A stretch of DNA of 43,698 bases from Thermoleophilaceae bacterium (GCA_030447905.1 JAUJNZ010000003.1:1-43698); one strand, 5' to 3'. Shown: positions 8,690 through 16,521, numbered from the stretch's first letter. A program made the numbers and translations. The notes: generated by a model from the sequence alone, not told the origin.

Positions 8690-8935
8690 GCAGGGCGGGC
8701 ACACCTCCGCAGGTGTAGCTCGCGTCCGCGACCGACCACCACGGGACGGTCACGCCGAAACGTCGAGTAGCAAGGTGGCCACCGGCGCCTGGCCGCCGGA
8801 CCGCCCGAGGGTGAGGACCTCGATGGGCACCGCGGCCGAAGGCGCGTTCACAAAGACCTCTTCTGGCTTCGCTGCCAGTCGGCATCGTGAGCGCGGTCTC
8901 GAAGTCGGGATGGGCGATCCGCTGCTGGATCGGCC
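8690..8935 (-). pseudogene. Unrecognised coding remnant in two frames
   Basis: One frame reads AKPEEVFVNAPSAAVPIEVL, continuing with TLGRSGGQAPVATLLLDVS, then hits a stop. A neighbouring frame continues FGVTVPWWSVADASYTCGGV and PALHELAV. Both look like real protein with hydrophobic beta strands, but joining them needs a frame change near 8760. No family recognised. Confidence 0.3.
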
Positions 8936-8940
8936 GCAGG

Positions 8941-9408
8941 TCAGGCGCTTCTCCTCGACGGGGCAGACGTCCGCAACCCACTGGGCGGCGGGGGCGGCGG
9001 CAGCTGGCGCCACTCGGTGAGCTTGCCGTCGCGAACCGCGAACCGGACCTCGGCCGTGCCGGTGCACGGGGTCCTTCCGTCGCGCAAGCGGAAGGTGGCG
9101 AGCCAGGTGCGCCCCTCGGCAGCGACGCGCGTCACGTCGGCCTCGCAAGGGAGCGAGGCGCTGAACCGCGCCCCGTCGGCGGGCCCGCGCAGTCGCATAT
9201 CCTCGACCTGCGCCACCACGGCGTTCGGGGCAAAGAAGGCGCCTGCGCGGTCGTAGTCGCCGGCGTTGGTCGCGCGGCTCCAGCCTCGGATCACCGCCTC
9301 TGGGTCCTCCCGCGGCGGCTCGTCACCGCATCCCCCGACCGCCAGCACTGCGGCTGTGAGCGCGAGCAACCAGACCACACGGGGCCCGAGTACACGGTCT
9401 CCCAGCAC
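8941..9408 (-). CDS. Lipoprotein with NTF2/SnoaL-like domain
   Basis: A hydrophobic segment (VVWLLALTAAVLAVGGC) ends in a lipobox with Cys about 27 residues from the GTG chosen at 9408; AAGG lies upstream. GTG at 9378 is an alternative start but would leave no positive N-terminus. After the acylated Cys comes DPEAVIRGWSRATNAGDYDR and AGAFFAPNAVV, the first helices and strand of an NTF2-like fold, then paired strands with two cysteines (LPCEADVTRV and GRTPCTGTAE), which may form a disulfide outside the membrane. The domain ends at LTEWRQL followed by a proline run and an unconserved tail. Ligand unknown. Same broad type as the decayed lipoproteins at 4572 and 5823, though not obviously the same family. 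Confidence 0.75.
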   Translation of the reverse strand: MLGDRVLGPRVVWLLALTAAVLAVGGCGDEPPREDPEAVIRGWSRATNAGDYDRAGAFFAPNAVVAQVEDMRLRGPADGARFSASLPCEADVTRVAAEGRTWLATFRLRDGRTPCTGTAEVRFAVRDGKLTEWRQLPPPPPPSGLRTSAPSRRSA

Positions 9409-9457
9409 GGGATGGACCTTAGTGGCGGGCGACGACCGACAGCACATGAGGCGCCTG

Positions 9458-9707
9458 TCCGACGGCCGGAAGTGGTCTGCAAGCACATCGACAAGATCCG
9501 CGAGATCACCGGGAGCCACGAGCACGTGGCGATCGGAAGCAACTTCGATGGCTCACCAAGCCCACCATCGGCGGGCTCGAGACCATGGCGGACTTAGCGC
9601 AACTCGAGGCAGCCCTCGCCAAGCGCTACGCCACGACGCCGAGCTCGTCACCTCCGGTAACGCAGTTCGCGTGCTGCGCGATCTCTGGGGCGGCAGACCG
9701 CCGCGGA
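9458..9707 (+). pseudogene. Membrane dipeptidase (M19) C-terminal fragment
   Basis: One frame gives KHIDKIREITGSHEHVAIGS and then NFDG, matching the renal dipeptidase-type motif 'H..hv...G..h.gIGSDfDG' near the C-terminal zinc site. Two further frames give IGGLETMADLAQLEAALAKR and AELVTSGNAVRVLRDLW, the usual end of the family. At least two frame changes and loss of the N-terminal two thirds make it a remnant. It starts just outside the divergent lipoprotein gene. Confidence 0.65.
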
Positions 9708-10080
9708 TCCGCCACCCGAGCACCAAGCGGCTAAGGCGGTCGAGAGGTTCTGCCCTCTGCAGCGCTGTCGGCGTCGCTGTCGCCGTGACCCACCGCCTTC
9801 GGGAACGGGGCTCGGTAGCTTGAGACGCCCTCCGGTCACCGCGAGACCGCTTGGCCCGAGCTCTCGCTGCGAAGTTTTTCTGCGTCGCTCATGACGATCG
9901 CACGCCGATCGCGCACCGGCGTCCGGGGGCTTCCGATCTCTGGCCGGCAGGGGTACATGTGTCGGGATAGCCGCGCTCCGCTCGACCCGCCGCCCCGAGT
10001 GGATCTCTCTCTCCGCCACCTCACGGCCCTGCCGGAGCCGTCCGGGCGAGTCCCGCAGTGACGGCTCTACCAGTTCGCCA
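9708..10080. other. No gene recognised
   Basis: Between the dipeptidase remnant and the hemoglobin gene I see no supported reading frame, RNA or clear repeat on either strand. Confidence 0.5.
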
Positions 10081-10500
10081 TTACGACAGGGGCGGCGCCG
10101 GCTGGAAGGCGGCGGGGAGCGGCGTGCCGGTCTCCTGTGACTCGACCTCCACGATGTCGTCTCTCATCGGCGCCAGGAGGCCGAGCAGTTCGTCCTGCTC
10201 AGCCTGGGACACGTTGAAGTGGTCGAGGCTGGCGCCGAGAACCTCGACCTGCGCGTCGAACTCCGCGGCCGTGACACCCATGTCGGTGTGGGCCTGCTTC
10301 ATGTCCCGACCGCTGTACGTGCAGGGCCCCCCGGCCGCCTCGCAAATCTGATCGACGAGCATCTTCTCGAGTCGTGCGGCGTCGGTCTTCGCGTACTTGG
10401 CCTTGATCCGGTCGTCTGCCACCGACCGTTGGATGAAGTCGGCCACGACCGCAGCGATCGCGTCTGTGCCGCCGAGACGCTCGTGCAGAGATGAGTCCAT
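10081..10500 (-). CDS. Truncated hemoglobin, group I-like
   Basis: The protein (139 residues from ATG 10500, with GGGGGA upstream; a TTG at 10512 is possible but unlikely) begins SLHERLGGTDAIAAVVADF, the A/B helices of 2-over-2 globins. The segment CEAAGGPCTYSGRDMKQAHT carries the proximal haem-ligand His71. The usual Tyr after Phe in helix B is Ile23 here, which would change O2/NO binding at the distal pocket; a subfamily with the GGPC-Y-G-DM signature tolerates this. The C-terminal tail after LAPMRDDIVE is unstructured. The usual role is O2 or NO binding or NO detoxification. Intact, divergent from the damaged phosphatase gene. Confidence 0.9.
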   Translation of the reverse strand: MDSSLHERLGGTDAIAAVVADFIQRSVADDRIKAKYAKTDAARLEKMLVDQICEAAGGPCTYSGRDMKQAHTDMGVTAAEFDAQVEVLGASLDHFNVSQAEQDELLGLLAPMRDDIVEVESQETGTPLPAAFQPAPPLS

Positions 10501-10507
10501 TAGTCCC

Positions 10508-11274
10508 CCCAAAGTCGGCCTCTGTCTGATTTGCGAGCCTATCGAAACCTACTTTGGCGTCGAGCCAAATGTCCTGACTCTCACCGACCTCGGAGTCGCG
10601 CAGGCCGAGGCCGCGGGAAGCTGGGTCCGTGACCACATCTCGTCGACCTTCTCGCGTTACTGCACCTCGGAGTACCTGCGAGCCAGGGAGACGGCCGGCC
10701 ATCTCGGCCTGCCCGGAGCGTGCTGGGTTCAAGACATCTTGCTCCGTGAGCGGTCCTGGGGCCGCGCGGACTTCGTCATGCCCGAGAGCGAGCGGTACGA
10801 ACGCTTCTCCGCCGAGCTGGCGGCACGCAGGGAAGACCCCTGCTACTGGCGACCGCCAGAGGGCGAGTCGCTCGCCGAGGTCTGCTTGAGGGTGGAGCGC
10901 GTCCTTACCAGGCTGCGGCGAGACCGCCCCGGCGGCAGCTGCATCCTCGCCACCCACGAGGACGTCATGTGGGCGGCGCGGTTCGTGGTCGAGCCATGAC
11001 CCAAGAGCAGTGGCGCGCACTCCTCCTCTCGGGTGACCCGTGCGACAAGATCCACAATGGCCAAGTCCTCCATTACACGCGCCGCGATCCCGCAACCGGC
11101 CGGTACTCGGACAGACTCGAATGGGTGCGTTCGGCTTGCCCGTGGGACCGGGCTCGCTCAAATGAGGACTGGCGCCACATCGAACCCCCCAGCTTCTCGA
11201 ATGAAGACCTCCTCGCCTCGGTCGCGGCGGTCGAGCGACTTGTGGCCGGACGGATCGCCGATCTTCAGCGGTAA
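10508..11274 (+). pseudogene. Histidine phosphatase (phosphoglycerate mutase-like), catalytic motif lost and frameshifted
   Basis: The body matches bacterial histidine phosphatases: LTLTDLGVAQAEAAGSWV, YLRARETAGHLGLPGA, LLRERSWGRAD, WRPPEGESLAEVCLRVERVL and THEDVMWAARFVVE. It then continues in another frame as MTQEQWRAL, KIHNGQVLHYTRRDP, EWVRSACPWD and NEDLLASV, which is how one uninterrupted family member normally runs. One missing base near 10993 (GAGC-CATG) explains the split. The N-terminal RHGE motif with the phosphorylated histidine is absent: the sequence there reads LCLICEPIETYF, and the second catalytic His region reads THED rather than THGE. So it lacks phosphatase chemistry even if expressed. 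Alternatively the second half is a separately started ORF (ATG 10995), but its sequence argues against that. Confidence 0.75.
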
Positions 11275-11438
11275 GACGGCGACGAGTGCCCGACCGTGCG
11301 CGTCTTAGGGACAGCTAAGTGACCTCGGGCTCTCGGCGTCACGCGCCTCGCGACCTTCGCTCGCTCACGCTTAGGAGCCGGACCCGTTGCCGCTATAGCG
11401 ATCCCGGCGGGTCTCGATGAGCTCCTTCGCGTCCAGGG

Positions 11439-12908
11439 TCAGACCGAGCGAGCTCGCTCCACCGCGCGCAGCAGGGCGAGCACGGGCCGGGTGAACCGGC
11501 GCATGGCCGGCGTCAGCCACCGGTCGCGCAGGTGCTCGTCCGCGGCGCGCGCCGGCCCCTCGGCGAAGGTGGGATAGGCGTGGACCTGACGGCTCACGTC
11601 CCCGATTGCGTTGCCTGCGGCGATGTGCGTGGCGAGGCCGGCGATTGCTTCGCCGCCAGTCGGGGCGGCGACCGTGGCGCCGACTAGCTTCCCGCGCGGG
11701 GAGCCGACAAGCTTGGCGAAGCCGTATGGGACCCCGGCGGTGACCGCCCGATCGAGCCCCTCGTAGTCGTGGTGCGCCACAGCGACGTCGTCGCCGAAGC
11801 GCCGGCGCGCCTGCTCCTCGGTGAGGCCGACGCGCGCCACCTCAGGATCAGTGAAGGTCACCCAGGGCACCGCGTCGGTCGTGAACGAGCGCCGAGCGTG
11901 GAAGAGAGCGTTGCCCACCGCGGTGCGGGCGTGATGGGCGGCGACGTGCGTGAAGGGAAGCGACCCGTTGACGTCGCCCGCGGCGAAGATGCCCCTGGCC
12001 GTGGTCCGCAGCGTCGCGTCGACCTTGACCGCGCCTTGGCCGTCGAGCTGAACTCCGACGGCCTCGAGGCCGAGGTCGGCGGTCTCGGGCCGGCGGCCTG
12101 TGGCCACGAGGATGCGGTCGAAGGGCAGCGAGCTCTCGACCCCAGCCTGCTTGAACAGGAGCCGTCCACTCTGGCCGGCGACTTCCTCGACGCGCAGCGC
12201 CTCCGCCGCCAGGCGGACGTCGACACCCTCGCCACGCAGTCGGTCGGCGATCAGCCTCTGGGCCTCCGGCTCCTCCGCGGCCAGCAGGCCCATGGCCACT
12301 TCGATCAAGGCGACTTCGCTACCCAGGCGCCCGAACGCCTGTCCGAGCTCGCAGCCGGTCGCTCCCCCGCCTACGATGACCAGCCGGCCGGGCAGCTCGC
12401 GCAGGTCCCAGACCGTCTCGTTGGTCAGCGGGTCAGCGTCCTCGAGCCCGTCGATCGGCGGCACGCTCGGCGACGAGCCCGTGGCGATCAGCGCGGTGCG
12501 AAAGTTCAGCAGCTGGCGGTCGTCGACCATGAGCTGCCCCGGCCCGACGAAGCACGCGTGGCCGGGTAGGACCTCAACGCCGTTAGCGCGCAGGCGGTCG
12601 ACAGAGTCTTGCGGCGCTATGCGCCGACGCGCTCCATCTACGTGGGCCATCACACGCGCGAAGTCGATCTCGGGCTCGACCGGCACCAGCCCGACAGCGC
12701 CAGCGTCTCTCATGCGCTGCGCGAGGTCCGCCGAGGCGATCAGGCTCTTGCTCGGCACGCAGCCGGTCCACAGGCAGTCTCCGCCGGTCTGCTCGTGCCG
12801 TTCGATCAGGACGACGCGCGCGCCGAGCCCCGCGGCGCCGTGGGCGGCGACGAGGCCGGCCGCGCCGCCGCCGAGGACCGCGAGGTCATAGCGCTTGGCT
12901 GGGCTCAT
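11439..12908 (-). CDS. FAD-dependent disulfide oxidoreductase (mercuric reductase / dihydrolipoyl dehydrogenase type)
   Basis: 489 residues from ATG 12908. FAD-binding start LAVLGGGAAGLVAAHGA, then the redox-active pair in GGDCLWTGCVPSK (Cys45, Cys50). A second Rossmann motif VIVGGGATGCELGQAFGRLG binds NAD(P)H near residue 180, and ARGIFAAGDVNG is the second FAD contact. The C-terminal dimer domain keeps the general acid-base histidine in VHAYPTF. It lacks an N-terminal metal-binding domain and C-terminal Cys pair of true MerA, so mercury reduction is not supported; a soluble disulfide or quinone-type substrate is likelier. The C-terminus ends in a short hydrophobic helix. It lies 70 bp downstream of the anti-sigma gene on the same strand, so it may be co-transcribed with the sigma locus and belong to its stress response. 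Confidence 0.88.
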   Translation of the reverse strand: MSPAKRYDLAVLGGGAAGLVAAHGAAGLGARVVLIERHEQTGGDCLWTGCVPSKSLIASADLAQRMRDAGAVGLVPVEPEIDFARVMAHVDGARRRIAPQDSVDRLRANGVEVLPGHACFVGPGQLMVDDRQLLNFRTALIATGSSPSVPPIDGLEDADPLTNETVWDLRELPGRLVIVGGGATGCELGQAFGRLGSEVALIEVAMGLLAAEEPEAQRLIADRLRGEGVDVRLAAEALRVEEVAGQSGRLLFKQAGVESSLPFDRILVATGRRPETADLGLEAVGVQLDGQGAVKVDATLRTTARGIFAAGDVNGSLPFTHVAAHHARTAVGNALFHARRSFTTDAVPWVTFTDPEVARVGLTEEQARRRFGDDVAVAHHDYEGLDRAVTAGVPYGFAKLVGSPRGKLVGATVAAPTGGEAIAGLATHIAAGNAIGDVSRQVHAYPTFAEGPARAADEHLRDRWLTPAMRRFTRPVLALLRAVERARSV

Positions 12909-12978
12909 CGGCCCGACGGTCGGCTTGAAGCTTCGACCCGCGCCTCCCGCAGACGCCTCAGGGTTTCCCGAGCGCCGC

Positions 12979-13236
12979 TCAAGGGACGCGGCGCAGATGG
13001 TCGATCACGCCGGCGGCCAAGTCGTCCCGTCGCTCGGAGCGCAGCCCGCGAAGCGCGGTGAGCGTCCGGCGCAGGGCCTCCAGTGCCTGACGGCACTTCG
13101 GGCACACCGACGTGTGCCGTTCGACCCGCTGACGCTCTGCCGGATCGAGTTCCCCGTCGAGATAGTCGGAGGCGTGCGCGCGCGTGAACCGGTGGTCGAG
13201 CATGAAGCGAGGGCCAGAAAATGCCGATCGTCTCAT
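12979..13236 (-). CDS. Zinc-finger anti-sigma factor (zf-HC2), downstream partner of the ECF sigma gene
   Basis: 85 residues. ATG at 13236 overlaps the sigma stop codon (ATGA), so translation is coupled. HASDYLDGELDPAERQRVER leads into the H-x3-C-x2-C zinc motif (RHTSVCPKC), the ZAS signature that clamps an ECF sigma factor. After the zinc helix comes RQALEALRRTLTALRGL and an amphipathic C-terminal helix ending HLRRVP. There is no membrane segment, so the protein is a soluble, probably redox- or metal-sensing anti-sigma. The pairing with the adjacent sigma gene is inferred from the overlap. Confidence 0.85.
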   Translation of the reverse strand: MRRSAFSGPRFMLDHRFTRAHASDYLDGELDPAERQRVERHTSVCPKCRQALEALRRTLTALRGLRSERRDDLAAGVIDHLRRVP

Positions 13237-13865
13237 GACGACGGTACGTCGAGGTAGCTGTCGATCGCCTTGCGCACCGCCATCCGTCCCCGGTGCAGGC
13301 GGCTTTTGAAGGCGGCCTCCCCGAGCCCAACCACCGCGGCGGCCTCGGTCGTCGACAGACCTTCGACGTCGCGCAGGATGACCGGCCCCCGGTATTCGAC
13401 CGGTAGCGCGCGCACCGCCCGCTCGAGCGCGGCCCGCAGCTCGAGCTGCTCGGCCTGCGCCGGCGGCGCTTGTCTCGGGTCGGGAGTGTCGTGGATAGGC
13501 CGCTCCTCCATCGACACCGTCTGGCCGGACGGCGGTCCCCGCTCCGTCCGCCGCTTGGCCTCGTTGATCCCGATCCGGTACAGCCACGTGAAGAACCGCG
13601 AACGTCCCTCGAACCGGCCGAGGCTCCGCCACGCCCGCAGGAAAGCCTCCTGCGTAACCTCCTCGGCCTCCTCGGCGCTCGCCACGAATCGCAGCACGAC
13701 CGCATAGAGCCGGTCGGCGTGCCGCCGAACGAGCTCCTCGAACGCGATCCGGTCCCCGGCTCTGGCGCGCTCGATGAGGTCTGCTTCGGCGGCGTCCGAC
13801 CCTCCGCCGGCCTCGGTACCGCTGACCGTGCTGTGCACGATCGGCGCGTTCGGTTTCGACCTCAC
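13233..13865 (-). CDS. ECF sigma factor, RpoE/SigE-like
   Basis: 210 residues from GTG 13865; an internal GTG at codon 10 is an alternative. After a low-complexity leader, region 2 reads DLIERARAGDRIAFEELVRR, EAEEVTQEAFLRAWRSL and the -10 recognition stretch RFFTWLYRIGINEAKRR. A linker (about residues 110-135) carries TPDPRQAPPAQAEQLELR. Region 4 reads ALPVEYRGPVILRDVEGLS, TTEAAAVVGLGEAAFKSRLH and RGRMAVRKAI, a good helix-turn-helix. The gene lies between two ZAS-domain genes transcribed the same way. Such sigma factors usually activate their own operon; I could not identify a certain target promoter by eye. Confidence 0.9.
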   Translation of the reverse strand: MRSKPNAPIVHSTVSGTEAGGGSDAAEADLIERARAGDRIAFEELVRRHADRLYAVVLRFVASAEEAEEVTQEAFLRAWRSLGRFEGRSRFFTWLYRIGINEAKRRTERGPPSGQTVSMEERPIHDTPDPRQAPPAQAEQLELRAALERAVRALPVEYRGPVILRDVEGLSTTEAAAVVGLGEAAFKSRLHRGRMAVRKAIDSYLDVPSS

Positions 13866-13908
13866 GGGACCTGAACCTACCCGGTCTTCCGGCGATGGCC
13901 CGGCGCAG

Positions 13909-14184
13909 TCATGCCCCTCGGGCCCAGCCTGCTCCGTCGGTCGACCGGCGCAGATGCGCGATGACCGACGGGGCGACTGAGGGCCCCGCCGGGCGCGGCA
14001 AACGGCGCAGGGCGCCCAACGCCACGGTGAGGGACCTCACCAGGAGACCACAGTCCGCGCAATGCCGCAAGTGACGCTCGAGCCGGGGGCGCTCCCCCGG
14101 CGCCATGTCGCCGTCTACGTAGTCGCAGAGGCGACCGCGCGCCCAACGGTGTTCGAGCCGGTTTGCCAGGCTCCAGTAGGTCAC
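13909..14184 (-). CDS. Second zinc-finger anti-sigma-like protein (zf-HC2), upstream of the sigma gene
   Basis: 91 residues from GTG 14184. LCDYVDGDMAPGERPRLERH leads directly into H-x3-C-x2-C (RHLRHCADC), the same ZAS signature as the protein encoded at 12979-13236. The rest is LLVRSLTVALGALRRLPRP and a short tail ending HLRRSTDGAGWARGA. It is 43 bp upstream of the sigma gene on the same strand, and no membrane segment is present. Having an anti-sigma both before and after a sigma gene is unusual. It could be a second regulator, a sensor for the first, or a diverged duplicate. Confidence 0.75.
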   Translation of the reverse strand: MTYWSLANRLEHRWARGRLCDYVDGDMAPGERPRLERHLRHCADCGLLVRSLTVALGALRRLPRPAGPSVAPSVIAHLRRSTDGAGWARGA

Positions 14185-14189
14185 CGTGT

Positions 14190-14213
14190 TTTCGACCGCC
14201 CCGGTCGTCGAAA
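14190..14213. promoter_or_regulatory. Inverted repeat just upstream of the anti-sigma/sigma operon
   Basis: TTTCGAC at 14190-14196 and GTCGAAA at 14207-14213 form a 7-bp inverted repeat with a 10-bp GC-rich centre. It sits 5 bp before the GTG at 14184, over the expected ribosome site, so it could be an operator or an mRNA hairpin limiting translation. It may also be chance. Confidence 0.3.
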
Positions 14214-14441
14214 TGGTTCACGGCCGGCCGAAGCCGAATGACGGGATGCCCGCGAGCGCTGGCGGAGAACCCCCTCTGCCTGGCCTTGGTCCGCCGCGCC
14301 CGTTGCCTCGGACGGTGACCGTATGCCCACGGGTGAACCGTTGTCGAGCCTCAGGGGTCGAAAGGGTGTGAGAGTCAGTCGGTGGGTGCGCGTGAGTTCG
14401 GTGCCGGGAAGAGCCTGTGATCGTCTATCCGTTAGCTCTTG

Positions 14442-15005
14442 ATGGCCGTCGAGGGGCTTACTCGGACTGGTGGCGAGGCAGACGCTCGACGGACCGGGCT
14501 CGACGCAAGATGGCTGGCCAAAGGGCTCGCCGGACTCCGCATCTTCGTAGGGCTCATCCTATTCTCGAACGGGCTCGCCAAGCTCTTCTCGTTCAGCACC
14601 ATCGAGGTCGGCCCGTACCGCAGCTCGCTCGTCAACCGGGAGGAGGCCAGGGGCATCCTCTCCGGCGAAGCCAGCAAGAACGAGCTCCCGTGGATCCCGG
14701 GGCTCGTCAACGACGTCATCCTCGCCAACTACGGCTTCTTCCAGTGGCTGCTGACGGCGGTGGAGCTCGGCGTGGGTGCCGCGCTCATCGTGGGCCTGGC
14801 CACCCGCGGGGCGGCGCTCATCGGACTCGGCCAGATGCTTTTTTTGCAGCTTCTCTACTTCTCGAGCGGCGCGTGGATGTGGGAGCAGCCCCACGAGTGG
14901 GTGCCGATGCTCATCCTTCTCCTCGTGCCCGCCGGGCGCGTTTGGGGCCTCGACCACCGATTCGTGGGCCGCGGCATCAGGCGACTACGTGACTTCCCCT
15001 TCTGA
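14442..15005 (+). CDS. DoxX family membrane protein
   Basis: 187 residues from ATG 14442 (TTG 14439 immediately precedes it). Four hydrophobic segments: GLRIFVGLILFSNGLAKLF, an N-G-F-F-QWLLTAVELGVGAAL segment, ATRGAALIGLGQMLFLQLLY, and WVPMLILLLVPAGRV. The F-x-N-G-L-A-K-L-F signature after the first helix and GLATRGAA between helices are typical of DoxX/DoxD-like proteins, which include the small subunit of thiosulfate:quinone oxidoreductase and redox-linked membrane subunits. A hydrophilic loop of about 45 residues after the first segment is longer than in many homologues. It is the first gene of an overlapping three-gene set, suggesting a membrane or redox anchor for the two enzymes that follow. 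Confidence 0.85.
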   Translation: MAVEGLTRTGGEADARRTGLDARWLAKGLAGLRIFVGLILFSNGLAKLFSFSTIEVGPYRSSLVNREEARGILSGEASKNELPWIPGLVNDVILANYGFFQWLLTAVELGVGAALIVGLATRGAALIGLGQMLFLQLLYFSSGAWMWEQPHEWVPMLILLLVPAGRVWGLDHRFVGRGIRRLRDFPF

Positions 15006-15591
15006 GAACTTGCTGAGCGACGATCGGTCGACTACGAGCGTCGTGCCACTGATCGGAGTCGAGCAGGCACCGATACTCGCGCGTCCGTTCTATCCCGACG
15101 ACGGCCCCCCGAGCCCGCTCACCGCATCCCTGGCCCACGTCCCGGAGGTGCTGGAGGTAACGCTGCCGTTCGTCGGTCGCGTGCTCGGTCCGACTGCCAT
15201 CGACGCGCGCACCAAGGAGATCGTCATCCTCCGCTGCTCGTCGCTCATGGAGTGCCGCTACTGCGTCGAGACCCATACTGCCGTCGCCCTCGACTGCGGA
15301 CTCTCTCCGGGGGAAGTTCGTGCCCTTCGGGGCGAAGAGGAGGCCGAGGCCGTCTTCACCAACCCGGACGACCTTGCCCTGATCGCCTGGGTCGATGGCG
15401 TGGCTCTCGGCCGCGGAGCGGCGCCCGACGAGGTCACCGCTCGGGCGCGAGAGGCGATGGGACACCCCGAGCTCGTCGAGCTCACCCTGGTCGCCGGCGC
15501 GACCCTTATGCTCAACCGCTACTGCTCCGCCCTCGGGTTGCCGACGAGCCCGATGACGCTTGCCCGTCTCGCCGAGGAGGGCCTAGCGTGA
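14989..15591 (+). CDS. AhpD-like carboxymuconolactone decarboxylase family protein
   Basis: 200 residues from GTG 14989, overlapping the DoxX gene by 17 bp; GTG 15043 would give 182 residues and is a fair alternative. The core reads GPTAIDARTKEIVILRCSSL, then MECRYCVETHTAVAL. The CxxC-x3-H motif (Cys89, Cys92, His96) is the peroxidatic/thiol centre of AhpD relatives. Then GLSPGEVRALRGEEE and LALIAWVDGVALGRGA give the second helical repeat. Likely a thiol-disulfide or peroxidase-type enzyme acting with the adjacent radical SAM protein and DoxX. The substrate is unknown. The stop codon overlaps the next gene's start. Confidence 0.85.
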   Translation: MTSPSENLLSDDRSTTSVVPLIGVEQAPILARPFYPDDGPPSPLTASLAHVPEVLEVTLPFVGRVLGPTAIDARTKEIVILRCSSLMECRYCVETHTAVALDCGLSPGEVRALRGEEEAEAVFTNPDDLALIAWVDGVALGRGAAPDEVTARAREAMGHPELVELTLVAGATLMLNRYCSALGLPTSPMTLARLAEEGLA

Positions 15592-16421
15592 CGGCTATCG
15601 CGGACAGCATCGCCGGCGGAGAGATCGGTGGGCGGCTGTGGTTCTACGCCAACTACCACTGCAATCTGCGCTGCGCCTACTGCCTGACCGAGTCGGCGCC
15701 GCAAGTCAACCGCCGGGAGCTCGGCAGGGAGCAGATCGTGGAGCGCGCGCGGGAAGGCAAGGAGCTCGGCTTCACCTCCCTCGGAGTAACCGGCGGCGAG
15801 CCGTTCGTGCTCGACTACATGCCCGAGCTGATCGCGACCCTCGGCTCCGAGTTGCCCACGCTCGTCCTCTCGAACGGGACGGTCTTCAACGATCGGCGCC
15901 TCGGAGAGATGGAGCCGCTCGCCGAGCTGCCGGTGAAAGTCCAGATATCCCTCGATCGCCCGGACCCCGACGCCAACGACGAGATGCGCGGACCCGAGAA
16001 CTTCCGCAAGGTCGTGGAGGCGGTACCGCGGCTGGTCGAGCGCGGGATCGGCGTTCGCATCGCCACCACCCTCGAGGATCCCGAGGCCGATCCGCACGGA
16101 ATGGAGCGTCTGTGTGAGCTGCATCGCGCAATGGGCGTTCCCGACCAAGACCACGTCGTGCGGCCGATCGTCAACCGCGGCCGTGCCGCAACCAACGACA
16201 TGGGCGTGCTGGCCGGCCTCGAGCAGCTCGAGCCCGAGCTGACGCTCACCGCCGACGGCGCCTTCTACAGCCCGTTCGGGCCGACGGTCAGGGGCGGAGA
16301 GCTCGACACCGACATGCTCGTCTCGCGGACCACCAGCCCGGTGCGCGAGCCCGCGAAGATGCTGGCGCGGATCGCCGGGAATCGTCCGGCGGGCAATGAC
16401 GCATCGATAGGGATCAGGTGA
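15588..16421 (+). CDS. Radical SAM protein, MoaA/PqqE-like core, no SPASM domain
   Basis: 277 residues from GTG 15588, overlapping the previous stop (GTGA). The cluster motif C-x3-C-x2-C is Cys25, Cys29, Cys32 (YHCNLRCAYCLTES). Next come GFTSLGVTGGEPFVLDYMPE (GGEP motif binding SAM), LVLSNGTVFNDRRL and KVQISLDRPDPDANDEMRG (the conserved sixth strand), then a late strand with HVVRPIVNRGRA. No extra C-terminal cysteines, so no SPASM or twitch auxiliary clusters. The chemistry is 5'-deoxyadenosyl radical formation on an unknown substrate. No peptide precursor is seen nearby. Its C-terminus (SRTTSPVREPAK and on) is short. A likely partner of the CMD and DoxX proteins by gene overlap. Confidence 0.88.
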   Translation: MTAIADSIAGGEIGGRLWFYANYHCNLRCAYCLTESAPQVNRRELGREQIVERAREGKELGFTSLGVTGGEPFVLDYMPELIATLGSELPTLVLSNGTVFNDRRLGEMEPLAELPVKVQISLDRPDPDANDEMRGPENFRKVVEAVPRLVERGIGVRIATTLEDPEADPHGMERLCELHRAMGVPDQDHVVRPIVNRGRAATNDMGVLAGLEQLEPELTLTADGAFYSPFGPTVRGGELDTDMLVSRTTSPVREPAKMLARIAGNRPAGNDASIGIR

Positions 16422-16521
16422 GCATGACCCATGGTCGCTCGGTCGGGCGGCGGATTGGCGACTTGACTGAAGCGGAACTCTGCGGCTTGCGTGCCCCGGT
16501 TACTCGCGCATCGAGCCGCGC

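Noticed and set aside
10199-11161. 320-codon minus-strand frame covering the hemoglobin and phosphatase
   Set aside because: It is out of frame with the hemoglobin and antisense to the phosphatase.
14186-14371. 61-codon frame between the sigma operon and the DoxX gene
   Set aside because: No ribosome site, no recognisable protein pattern, and it overlaps the expected promoter region.
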